Of a stretch of DNA of 64,000 nucleotides, positions 24,401 to 36,400 are shown piece after piece. This stretch comes from Glandiceps talaboti (Eukaryota > Hemichordata > Enteropneusta > Spengelidae). The stretch spans positions 5,313,001 through 5,377,000 of the forward strand of contig NC_135555.1 in NCBI RefSeq assembly GCF_964340395.1. The letters are read 5' to 3'. The notes under the pieces are model-generated. The model saw only the letters and a program-made list of their open reading frames with translations. It was not told the DNA's origin and made no database searches. Every line of letters starts with the position of its first letter. The first letter of the stretch is position 1. The position numbers were made by a program, and so were the translations under genes.

Positions 24401-27400
24401 TTACATTCAAGGTAGTCAGTTCCGTCTGTGTGGTAGTTGGTATAGTGGAAGCTGTAAGAGTGGCTGGTGTTGTTGCTGCTTCTGTGGTTGTTTCCAAGAC
24501 TGTTGTGGGACTAGTAGTTGTTAGAGAAGATGTTGTCAATTCCTCCTCTGTAGTAGTTGGCACACTAGTAGTTGTTAGTATTGGTGCAGATGTCTCCAAT
24601 TCTGTTGTTGTTGTTGTTGCAGTAACAGTTGTTAGGCTTGGAGTTGTTGGTAAAGCAGAAGTTGTGGCCTCTTCTGTTGTTGTTGTTGCCATGACTGTTG
24701 TCTTAGAAGGTGTTGTCGGTACAGTAGTTGTGAAATTGAATGTTGTGAACTCCGTTTCTACAGTGGTGGGCAAACCAGTTGTAGTAGTAACAGCAGGTTG
24801 TGATGTTTCAGCTGGAGTTGTTGTTGTCAAAACTGTTGTTGCACTAGGTGTTGTTGGCAAAGCAGTGGTTACATTCAAGGTAGTCATTTCCGTCTGTGTG
24901 GTAGTTGGTATAGTGGAAGCTGTAAGAGTGGCTGGTGTTGTTGCTGCTTCTGTGGTTGTTTCCAAGACTGTTGTGGGACTAGTAGTTGTGAGAGAAGATG
25001 TTGTCAATTCCTCCTCTGTAGTAGTTGGCACACTAGTAGTTGTTAGTGTTGGTGCAGATGTCTCCAATTCTGATGTTGTTGTTGTTGTTGTTGTTGTTGT
25101 TGCAGTAACAGTTGTTAGGCTTGGAGTTGTTGGTAAAGCAGAAGTTGTGGCCTCTTCTGTTGTTGTTGTTGCCAGGACTGTTGTCTTAGAAGGTGTTGTC
25201 GGTACAGTAGTTGTGAAATTGAATGTTGTGAACTCTGTTTCTATAGTGGTGGGCAAACCAGTTGTAGTAGTAACAGCAGGTTGTGATGTTTCAGCTGGAG
25301 TTGTTGTTGTCAAAACTGTTGTTGCACTAGGTGTTGTTGGCAAAGCAGTGGTTACATTCAAGGTAGTCAGTTCCGTCTGTGTGGTAGTTGGTATAGTGGA
25401 AGCTGTAAGAGTGGCTGGTGTTGTTGCTGCTTCTGTGGTTGTTTCCAAGACTGTTGTGGGACTAGTAGTTGTGAGAGAAGATGTTGTCAATTCCTCCTCT
25501 GTAGTAGTTGGCACACTAGTAGTTGTTAGTATTGGTGCAGATGTCTCCAATTCTGTTGTTGTTGTTGCAGTAACAGTTGTTAGGCTTGGAGTTGTTGGTA
25601 AAGCAGAAGTTGTGGCCTCTTCTGTTGTTGTTGTTGCCAGGACTGTTGTCTTAGAAGGTGTTGTCGGTACAGTAGTTGTGAAATTGAATGTTGTGAACTC
25701 CGTTTCTATAGTGGTATGCAAACCAGTTGTAGTAGTAACAGCAGGCTGTGATGTTTCAGCTGAAGTTGTTGTTGTCAAAACTGTTGTTGCACTAGGTGTT
25801 GTTGGCAAAGCAGTGGTTACATTCAAGGTAGTCAGTTCTGTCTGTGTTATAGTTGGTATAGTGGAAGCTGTAAGAGTGGCTGGTGTTGTTGCTGCTTCTG
25901 TGGTTGTTTCCAAGACTGTTGTGGGACTAGTAGTTGTGAGAGAAGATGTTGTCAATTCCTCCTCTGTAGTAGTTGGCACACTAGTAGTTGTTAGTGTTGG
26001 TGCAGATGTCTCCAATTCTGTTGTTGTTGTTGTTGTTGTTGTTGTTGCAGTAACAGTTGTTAGGCTTGGAGTTGTTGGTAAAGCAGAAGTTGTGGCCTCT
26101 TCTGTTGTTGTTGTTGCCAGGACTGTTGTCTTAGAAGGTGTTGTCGGTACAGTAGTTGTGAAATTGAATGTTGTGAACTCCGTTTCTATAGTGGTGGGCA
26201 AACCAGTTGTAGTAGTAACAGCAGGTTGTGATGTTTCAGCTGGAGTTGTTGTTGTCAAAACTGTTGTTGCACTAGGTGTTGTTGGCAAAGCAGTGGTTAC
26301 ATTCAAGGTAGTCAGTTCCGTCTGTGTGGTAGTTGGTATAGTGGAAGCTGTAAGAGTGGCTGGTGTTGTTGCTGCTTCTGTGGTTGTTTCCAAGACTGTT
26401 GTGGGACTAGTAGTTGTTAGAGAAGATGTTGTCAATTCCTCCTCTGTAGTAGTTGGCACACTAGTAGTTGTTAGTATTGGTGCAGATGTCTCCAATTCTG
26501 TTGTTGTTGTTGCAGTAACAGTTGTTAGGCTTGGAGTTGTTGGTAAAGCAGAAGTTGTGGCCTCTTCTGTTGTTGTTGTTGCCATGACTGTTGTCTTAGA
26601 AGGTGTTGTCGGTACAGTAGTTGTGAAATTGAATGTTGTGAACTCCGTTTCTACAGTGGTGGGCAAACCAGTTGTAGTAGTAACAGCAGGTTGTGATGTT
26701 TCAGCTGGAGTTGTTGTTGTCAAAACTGTTGTTGCACTAGGTGTTGTTGGCAAAGCAGTGGTTACATTCAAGGTAGTCAGTTCCGTCTGTGTGGTAGTTG
26801 GTATAGTGGAAGCTGTAAGAGTGGCTGGTGTTGTTGCTGCTTCTGTGGTTGTTTCCAAGACTGTTGTGGGACTAGTAGTTGTTAGAGAAGATGTTGTCAA
26901 TTCCTCCTCTGTAGTAGTTGGCACACTAGTAGTTGTTAGTATTGGTGCAGATGTCTCCAATTCTGTTGTTGTTGTTGTTGCAGTAACAGTTGTTAGGCTT
27001 GGAGTTGTTGGTAAAACAGAAGTTGTGGCCTCTTCTGTTGTTGTTGTTGCCATGACTGTTGTCTTAGAAGGTGTTGTCGGTACAGTAGTTGTGAAATTGA
27101 ATGTTGTGAACTCCGTTTCTACAGTGGTGGGCAAACCAGTTGTAGTAGTAACAGCAGGTTGTGATGTTTCAGCTGGAGTTGTTGTTGTCAAAACTGTTGT
27201 TGCACTAGGTGTTGTTGGCAAAGCAGTGGTTACATTCAAGGTAGTCAGTTCCGTCTGTGTGGTAGTTGGTATAGTGGAAGCTGTAAGAGTGGCTGGTGTT
27301 GTTGCTGCTTCTGTGGTTGTTTCCAAGACTGTTGTGGGACTAGTAGTTGTTAGAGAAGATGTTGTCAATTCCTCCTCTGTAGTAGTTGGCACACTAGTAG

Positions 27401-30400
27401 TTGTTAGTATTGGTGCAGATGTCTCCAATTCTGTTGTTGTTGTTGCAGTAACAGTTGTTAGGCTTGGAGTTGTTGGTAAAGCAGAAGTTGTGGCCTCTTC
27501 TGTTGTTGTTGTTGCCATGACTGTTGTCTTAGAAGGTGTTGTCGGTACAGTAGTTGTGAAATTGAATGTTGTGAACTCCGTTTCTACAGTGGTGGGCAAA
27601 CCAGTTGTAGTAGTAACAGCAGGTTGTGATGTTTCAGCTGGAGTTGTTGTTGTCAAAACTGTTGTTGCACTAGGTGTTGTTGGCAAAGCAGTGGTTACAT
27701 TCAAGCTAGTCAGTTCCGTCTGTGTGGTAGTTGGTATAGTGGAAGCTGTAAGAGTGGCTGGTGTTGTTGCTGCTTCTGTGGTTGTTTCCAAGACTGTTGT
27801 GGGACTAGTAGTTGTGAGAGAAGATGTTGTCAATTCCTCCTCTGTAGTAGTTGGCACACTAGTAGTTGTTAGTGTTGGTGCAGACGTCTCCAATTCTGTT
27901 GTTGTTGTTGCAGTAACAGTTGTTAGGCTTGGAGTTGTTGGAAAAGCAGAAGTTGTGGCCTCTTCTGTTGTTGTTGTTGTTGCCAAGATTGTTGTCTTAG
28001 AAGGTGTTGTCGGTACAGTAGTTGTGAAATTGAATGTTGTGAACTCCGTTTCTACAGTGGTGGGGAAACCAGTTGTAGTAGTAACAGCAGGCTGTGATGT
28101 TTCAGCTGGAGTTGTTGTTGTCAAAACTGTTGTTGCACTAGGTGTTGTTGGCAAAGCAGTGGTTACATTCAAGGTAGTCAGTTCTGTCTGTGTTATAGTT
28201 GGTATAGTGGAAGCTGTAAGAGTGGCTGGTGTTGTTGCTGCTTCTGTGGTTGTTTCCAAGACTGTTGTGGGACTAGTAGTTGTGAGAGAAGATGTTGTCA
28301 ATTCCTCCTCTGTAGTAGTTGGCACACTAGTAGTTGTTAGTGTTGGTGCAGATGTCTCCAATTCTGTTGTTGTTGTTGTTGTTGTTGCAGTAACAGTTGT
28401 TAGGCTTGGAGTTGTTGGTAAAGCAGAAGTTGTGGCCTCTTCTGTTGTTGTTGTTGCCAGGACTGTTGTCTTAGAAGGTGTTGTCGGTACAGTAGTTGTG
28501 AAATTGAATGTTGTGAACTCCGTTTCTATAGTGGTGGGCAAACCAGTTGTAGTAGTAACAGCAGGTTGTGATGTTTCAGCTGGAGTTGTTGTTGTCAAAA
28601 CTGTTGTTGCACTAGGTGTTGTTGGCAAAGCAGTGGTTACATTCAAGGTAGTCAGTTCCGTCTGTGTGGTAGTTGGTATAGTGGAAGCTGTAAGAGTGGC
28701 TGGTGTTGTTGCTGCTTCTGTGGTTGTTTCCAAGACTGTTGTGGGACTAGTAGTTGTGAGAGAAGATGTTGTCAATTCCTCCTCTGTAGTAGTTGGCACA
28801 CTAGTAGTTGTTAGTATTGGTGCAGATGTCTCCAATTCTGTTGTTGTTGTTGCAGTAACAGTTGTTAGGCTTGGAGTTGTTGGTAAAGCAGAAGTTGTGG
28901 CCTCTTCTGTTGTTGTTGTTGCCAGGACTGTTGTCTTAGAAGGTGTTGTCGGTACAGTAGTTGTGAAATTGAATGTTGTGAACTCCGTTTCTATAGTGGT
29001 GGGCAAACCAGTTGTAGTAGTAACAGCAGGTTGTGATGTTTCAGCTGGAGTTGTTGTTGTCAAAACTGTTGTTGCACTAGGTGTTGTTGGCAAAGCAGTG
29101 GTTACATTCAAGGTAGTCAGTTCCGTCTGTGTGGTAGTTGGTATAGTGGAAGCTATAAGAGGGGCTGATGTTGTTGCTGCTTCTGTGGTTGTTTCCAAGA
29201 CTGTTGTGGGACTAGTAGTTGTGAGAGAAGATGTTGTCAATTCCTCCTCTGTAGTAGTTGGCACACTAGTAGTTGTTAGTGTTGGTGCAGACGTCTCCAA
29301 TTCTGTTGTTGTTGTTGCAGTAACAGTTGTTAGGCTTGGAGTTGTTGGAAAAGCAGAAGTTGTGGCCTCTTCTGTTGTTGTTGTTGTTGTTGCCAAGATT
29401 GTTGTCTTAGAAGGTGTTGTCGGTACAGTAGTTGTGAAATTGAATGTTGTGAACTCCGTTTCTACAGTGGTGGGCAAACCAGTTGTAGTAGTAACAGCAG
29501 GTTGTGATGTTTCAGCTGGAGTTGTTGTTGTCAAAACTGTTGTTGCACTAGGTGTTGTTGGCAAAGCAGTGGTTACATTCAAGCTAGTCAGTTCCGTCTG
29601 TGTGGTAGTTGGTATAGTGGAAGCTGTAAGAGTGGCTGGTGTTGTTGCTGCTTCTGTGGTTGTTTCCAAGACTGTTGTGGGACTAGTAGTTGTGAGAGAA
29701 GATGTTGTCAATTCCTCCTCTGTAGTAGTTGGCACACTAGTAGTTGTTAGTGTTGGTGCAGATGTCTCCAATTCTGTTGTTGTTGTTGTTGTTGTTGTTG
29801 CAGTAACAGTTGTTAGGCTTGGAGTTATTGGTAAAGCAGAAGTTGTGGCCTCTTCTGTTGTTGTTGTTGCCAGGACTGTTGTCTTAGAAGGTGTTGTCGG
29901 TACAGTAGTTGTGAAATTGAATGTTGTGAACTCCGTTTCTATAGTGGTGGGCAAACCAGTTGTAGTAGTAACAGCAGGTTGTGATGTTTCAACTGGAGTT
30001 GTTGTTGTCAAAACTGTTGTTGCACTAGGTGTTGTTGGCAAAGCAGTGGTTACATTCAAGGTAGTCAGTTCCGTCTGTGTGGTAGTTGGTATAGTGGAAG
30101 CTGTAAGAGTGGCTGGTGTTGTTGCTGCTTCTGTGGTTGTTTCCAAGACTGTTGTGGGACTAGTAGTTGTTAGAGAAGATGTTGTCAATTCCTCCTCTGT
30201 AGTAGTTGGCACACTAGTAGTTGTTAGTATTGGTGCAGATGTCTCCAATTCTGTTGTTGTTGTTGCAGTAACAGTTGTTAGGCTTGGAGTTGTTGGTAAA
30301 GCAGAAGTTGTGGCCTCTTCTGTTGTTGTTGTTGCCATGACTGTTGTCTTAGAAGGTGTTGTCGGTACAGTAGTTGTGAAATTGAATGTTGTGAACTCCG

Positions 30401-33400
30401 TTTCTACAGTGGTGGGCAAACCAGTTGTAGTAGTAACAGCAGGTTGTGATGTTTCAGCTGGAGTTGTTGTTGTCAAAACTGTTGTTGCACTAGGTGTTGT
30501 TGGCAAAGCAGTGGTTACATTCAAGGTAGTCAGTTCCGTCTGTGTGGTAGTTGGTATAGTGGAAGCTGTAAGAGTGGCTGGTGTTGTTGCTGCTTCTGTG
30601 GTTGTTTCCAAGACTGTTGTGGGACTAGTAGTTGTTAGAGAAGATGTTGTCAATTCCTCCTCTGTAGTAGTTGGCACACTAGTAGTTGTTAGTATTGGTG
30701 CAGATGTCTCCAATTCTGTTGTTGTTGTTGTTGCAGTAACAGTTGTTAGGCTTGGAGTTGTTGGTAAAACAGAAGTTGTGGCCTCTTCTGTTGTTGTTGT
30801 TGCCATGACTGTTGTCTTAGAAGGTGTTGTCGGTACAGTAGTTGTGAAATTGAATGTTGTGAACTCCGTTTCTACAGTGGTGGGCAAACCAGTTGTAGTA
30901 GTAACAGCAGGTTGTGATGTTTCAGCTGGAGTTGTTGTTGTCAAAACTGTTGTTGCACTAGGTGTTGTTGGCAAAGCAGTGGTTACATTCAAGGTAGTCA
31001 GTTCCGTCTGTGTGGTAGTTGGTATAGTGGAAGCTGTAAGAGTGGCTGGTGTTGTTGCTGCTTCTGTGGTTGTTTCCAAGACTGTTGTGGGACTAGTAGT
31101 TGTTAGAGAAGATGTTGTCAATTCCTCCTCTGTAGTAGTTGGCACACTAGTAGTTGTTAGTATTGGTGCAGATGTCTCCAATTCTGTTGTTGTTGTTGCA
31201 GTAACAGTTGTTAGGCTTGGAGTTGTTGGTAAAGCAGAAGTTGTGGCCTCTTCTGTTGTTGTTGTTGCCATGACTGTTGTCTTAGAAGGTGTTGTCGGTA
31301 CAGTAGTTGTGAAATTGAATGTTGTGAACTCCGTTTCTACAGTGGTGGGCAAACCAGTTGTAGTAGTAACAGCAGGTTGTGATGTTTCAGCTGGAGTTGT
31401 TGTTGTCAAAACTGTTGTTGCACTAGGTGTTGTTGGCAAAGCAGTGGTTACATTCAAGCTAGTCAGTTCCGTCTGTGTGGTAGTTGGTATAGTGGAAGCT
31501 GTAAGAGTGGCTGGTGTTGTTGCTGCTTCTGTGGTTGTTTCCAAGACTGTTGTGGGACTAGTAGTTGTGAGAGAAGATGTTGTCAATTCCTCCTCTGTAG
31601 TAGTTGGCACACTAGTAGTTGTTAGTGTTGGTGCAGACGTCTCCAATTCTGTTGTTGTTGTTGCAGTAACAGTTGTTAGGCTTGGAGTTGTTGGAAAAGC
31701 AGAAGTTGTGGCCTCTTCTGTTGTTGTTGTTGTTGCCAAGATTGTTGTCTTAGAAGGTGTTGTCGGTACAGTAGTTGTGAAATTGAATGTTGTGAACTCC
31801 GTTTCTACAGTGGTGGGGAAACCAGTTGTAGTAGTAACAGCAGGCTGTGATGTTTCAGCTGGAGTTGTTGTTGTCAAAACTGTTGTTGCACTAGGTGTTG
31901 TTGGCAAAGCAGTGGTTACATTCAAGGTAGTCAGTTCTGTCTGTGTTATAGTTGGTATAGTGGAAGCTGTAAGAGTGGCTGGTGTTGTTGCTGCTTCTGT
32001 GGTTGTTTCCAAGACTGTTGTGGGACTAGTAGTTGTGAGAGAAGATGTTGTCAATTCCTCCTCTGTAGTAGTTGGCACACTAGTAGTTGTTAGTGTTGGT
32101 GCAGATGTCTCCAATTCTGTTGTTGTTGTTGTTGTTGTTGCAGTAACAGTTGTTAGGCTTGGAGTTGTTGGTAAAGCAGAAGTTGTGGCCTCTTCTGTTG
32201 TTGTTGTTGCCAGGACTGTTGTCTTAGAAGGTGTTGTCGGTACAGTAGTTGTGAAATTGAATGTTGTGAACTCCGTTTCTATAGTGGTGGGCAAACCAGT
32301 TGTAGTAGTAACAGCAGGTTGTGATGTTTCAGCTGGAGTTGTTGTTGTCAAAACTGTTGTTGCACTAGGTGTTGTTGGCAAAGCAGTGGTTACATTCAAG
32401 GTAGTCAGTTCCGTCTGTGTGGTAGTTGGTATAGTGGAAGCTGTAAGAGTGGCTGGTGTTGTTGCTGCTTCTGTGGTTGTTTCCAAGACTGTTGTGGGAC
32501 TAGTAGTTGTGAGAGAAGATGTTGTCAATTCCTCCTCTGTAGTAGTTGGCACACTAGTAGTTGTTAGTATTGGTGCAGATGTCTCCAATTCTGTTGTTGT
32601 TGTTGCAGTAACAGTTGTTAGGCTTGGAGTTGTTGGTAAAGCAGAAGTTGTGGCCTCTTCTGTTGTTGTTGTTGCCAGGACTGTTGTCTTAGAAGGTGTT
32701 GTCGGTACAGTAGTTGTGAAATTGAATGTTGTGAACTCCGTTTCTATAGTGGTGGGCAAACCAGTTGTAGTAGTAACAGCAGGTTGTGATGTTTCAGCTG
32801 GAGTTGTTGTTGTCAAAACTGTTGTTGCACTAGGTGTTGTTGGCAAAGCAGTGGTTACATTCAAGGTAGTCAGTTCCGTCTGTGTGGTAGTTGGTATAGT
32901 GGAAGCTATAAGAGGGGCTGATGTTGTTGCTGCTTCTGTGGTTGTTTCCAAGACTGTTGTGGGACTAGTAGTTGTGAGAGAAGATGTTGTCAATTCCTCC
33001 TCTGTAGTAGTTGGCACACTAGTAGTTGTTAGTGTTGGTGCAGACGTCTCCAATTCTGTTGTTGTTGTTGCAGTAACAGTTGTTAGGCTTGGAGTTGTTG
33101 GAAAAGCAGAAGTTGTGGCCTCTTCTGTTGTTGTTGTTGTTGTTGCCAAGATTGTTGTCTTAGAAGGTGTTGTCGGTACAGTAGTTGTGAAATTGAATGT
33201 TGTGAACTCCGTTTCTACAGTGGTGGGCAAACCAGTTGTAGTAGTAACAGCAGGTTGTGATGTTTCAGCTGGAGTTGTTGTTGTCAAAACTGTTGTTGCA
33301 CTAGGTGTTGTTGGCAAAGCAGTGGTTACATTCAAGCTAGTCAGTTCCGTCTGTGTGGTAGTTGGTATAGTGGAAGCTGTAAGAGTGGCTGGTGTTGTTG

Positions 33401-36400
33401 CTGCTTCTGTGGTTGTTTCCAAGACTGTTGTGGGACTAGTAGTTGTGAGAGAAGATGTTGTCAATTCCTCCTCTGTAGTAGTTGGCACACTAGTAGTTGT
33501 TAGTGTTGGTGCAGATGTCTCCAATTCTGTTGTTGTTGTTGTTGTTGTTGTTGCAGTAACAGTTGTTAGGCTTGGAGTTGTTGGTAAAGCAGAAGTTGTG
33601 GCCTCTTCTGTTGTTGTTGTTGCCAAGACTGTTGTCTTAGAAGGTGTTGTCGGTACAGTAGTTGTGAAATTGAATGTTGTGAACTCCGTTTCTATAGTGG
33701 TGGGCAAACCAGTTGTAGTAGTAACAGCAGGTTGTGATGTTTCAGCTGGAGTTGTTGTTGTCAAAACTGTTGTTGCACTAGGTGTTGTTGGCAAAGCAGT
33801 GGTTACATTCAAGGTAGTCAGTTCCGTCTGTGTGGTAGTTGGTATAGTGGAAGCTGTAAGAGTGGCTGGTGTTGTTGCTGCTTCTGTGGTTGTTTCCAAG
33901 ACTGTTGTGGGACTAGTAGTTGTGAGAGAAGATGTTGTCAATTCCTCCTCTGTAGTAGTTGGCACACTAGTAGTTGTTAGTATTGGTGCAGATGTCTCCA
34001 ATTCTGTTGTTGTTGTTGCAGTAACAGTTGTTAGGCTTGGAGTTGTTGGTAAAGCAGAAGTTGTGGCCTCTTCTGTTGTTGTTGTTGCCAGGACTGTTGT
34101 CTTAGAAGGTGTTGTCGGTACAGTAGTTGTGAAATTGAATGTTGTGAAGTCCGTTTCTATAGTGGTGGGCAAACCAGTTGTAGTAGTAACAGCAGGTTGT
34201 GATGTTTCAGCTGGAGTTGTTGTTGTCAAAACTGTTGTTGCACTAGGTGTTGTTGGCAAAGCAGTGGTTACATTCAAGGTAGTCAGTTCCGTCTGTGTGG
34301 TAGTTGGTATAGTGGAAGCTATAAGAGTGGCTGATGTTGTTGCTGCTTCTGTGGTTGTTTCCAAGACTGTTGTGGGACTAGTAGTTGTGAGAGAAGATGT
34401 TGTCAATTCCTCCTCTGTAGTAGTTGGCACACTAGTAGTTGTTAGTGTTGGTGCAGACGTCTCCAATTCTGTTGTTGTTGTTGCAGTAACAGTTGTTAGG
34501 CTTGGAGTTGTTGGAAAAGCAGAAGTTGTGGCCTCTTCTGTTGTTGTTGTTGTTGTTGTTGCCAAGATTGTTGTCTTAGAAGGTGTTGTCGGTACAGTAG
34601 TTGTGAAATTGAATGTTGTGAACTCCGTTTCTACAGTGGTGGGGAAACCAGTTGTAGTAGTAACAGCAGGCTGTGATGTTTCAGCTGGAGTTGTTGTTGT
34701 CAAAACTGTTGTTGCACTAGGTGTTGTTGGCAAAGCAGTGGTTACATTCAAGGTAGTCAGTTCTGTCTGTGTGGTAGTTGGTATAGTGGAAGCTGTAAGA
34801 GTGGCTGGTGTTGTTGCTGCTTCTGTGGTTGTTTCCAAGACTGTTGTGGGACTAGTAGTTGTGAGAGAAGATGTTGTCAATTCCTCCTCTGTAGTAGTTG
34901 GCACACTAGTAGTTGTTAGTGTTGGTGCAGATGTCTCCAATTCTGTTGTTGTTGTTGCAGTAACAGTTGTTAGGCTTGGAGTTGTTGGAAAAGCAGAAGT
35001 TGTGGCCTCTTCTGTTGTTGTTGTTGTTGTTGTTGTTGCCAAGATTGTTGTCTTAGAAGGTGTTGTCGGTACAGTAGTTGTGAAATTGAATGTTGTGAAC
35101 TCCGTTTCTACAGTGGTGGGGAAACCAGTTGTAGTAGTAACAGCAGGTTGTGATGTTTCAGCTGGAGTTGTTGTTGTCAAAACTGTTGTTGCACTAGGTG
35201 TTGTTGGCAAAGCAGTGGTTACATTCAAGGTAGTCAGTTCTGTCTGTGTGGTAGTTGGTATAGTGGAAGCTGTAAGAGTGGCTGGTGTTGTTGCTGCTTC
35301 TGTGGTTGTTTCCAAGACTGTTGTGGGACTAGTAGTTGTGAGAGAAGATGTTGTCAATTCCTCCTCTGTAGTAGTTGGCACACTAGTAGTTGTTAGTGTT
35401 GGTGCAGATGTCTCCAATTCTGTTGTTGTTGTTGTTGCAGTAACAGTTGTTAGGCTTGGAGTTGTTGGTAAAGCAGAAGTTGTGGCCTCTTCTGTTGTTG
35501 TTGTTGCCAGGACTGTTGTCTTAGAAGGTGTTGTCGGTACAGTAGTTGTGAAATTGAATGTTGTGAACTCCGTTTCTATAGTGGTGGGCAAACCAGTTGT
35601 AGTAGTAACAGCAGGTTGTGATGTTTCAGCTGGAGTTGTTGTTGTCAAAACTGTTGTTGCACTAGGTGTTGTTGGCAAAGCAGTGGTTACATTCAAGCTA
35701 GTCAGTTCCGTCTGTGTGGTAGTTGGTATAGTGGAAGCTGTAAGAGTGGCTGGTGTTGTTGCTGCTTCTGTGGTTGTTTCCAAGACTGTTGTGGGACTAG
35801 TAGTTGTGAGAGAAGATGTTGTCAATTCCTCCTCTGTAGTAGTTGGCACACTAGTAGTTGTTAGTGTTGGTGCAGATGTCTCCAATTCTGTTGTTGTTGT
35901 TGTTGTTGTTGCAGTAACAGTTGTTAGGCTTTGAGTTGTTGGTAAAGCAGAAGTTGTGGCCTCTTCTGTTGTTGTTGTTGCCAGGACTGTTGTCTTAGAA
36001 GGTGTTGTCGGTACAGTAGTTGTGAAATTGAATGTTGTGAACTCCGTTTCTATAGTGGTGGGCAAACCAGTTGTAGTAGTAACAGCAGGTTGTGATGTTT
36101 CAGCTGGAGTTGTTGTTGTCAAAACTGTTGTTGCACTAGGTGTTGTTGGCAAAGCAGTGGTTACATTCAAGGTAGTCAGTTCCGTCTGTGTGGTAGTTGG
36201 TATAGTGGAAGCTGTAAGAGTGGCTGATGTTGTTGCTGCTTCTGTGGTTGTTTCCAAGACTGTTGTGGGACTAGTAGTTGTGAGAGAAGATGTTGTCAAT
36301 TCCTCCTCTGTAGTAGTTGGCACACTAGTAGTTGTTAGTGTTGGTGCAGATGTCTCCAATTCTGTTGTTGTTGTTGCTACAGTAACAGTTGTTAGGCTTG

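Noticed and set aside
55-35934. Plus-strand frame of 11,959 codons as a real Val-rich giant protein (with continuations to 53796)
   Set aside because: It has low-complexity Val composition and no signal or domain, and is broken by TGA codons that are neutral on the minus strand. The opposing frame is open across the entire window with a coherent mucin composition.
35932-35934. Stop codon as evidence of a pseudogene
   Set aside because: The TGA exists only in the shadow frame; on the coding strand it is part of a CAA Gln codon and the next codon.
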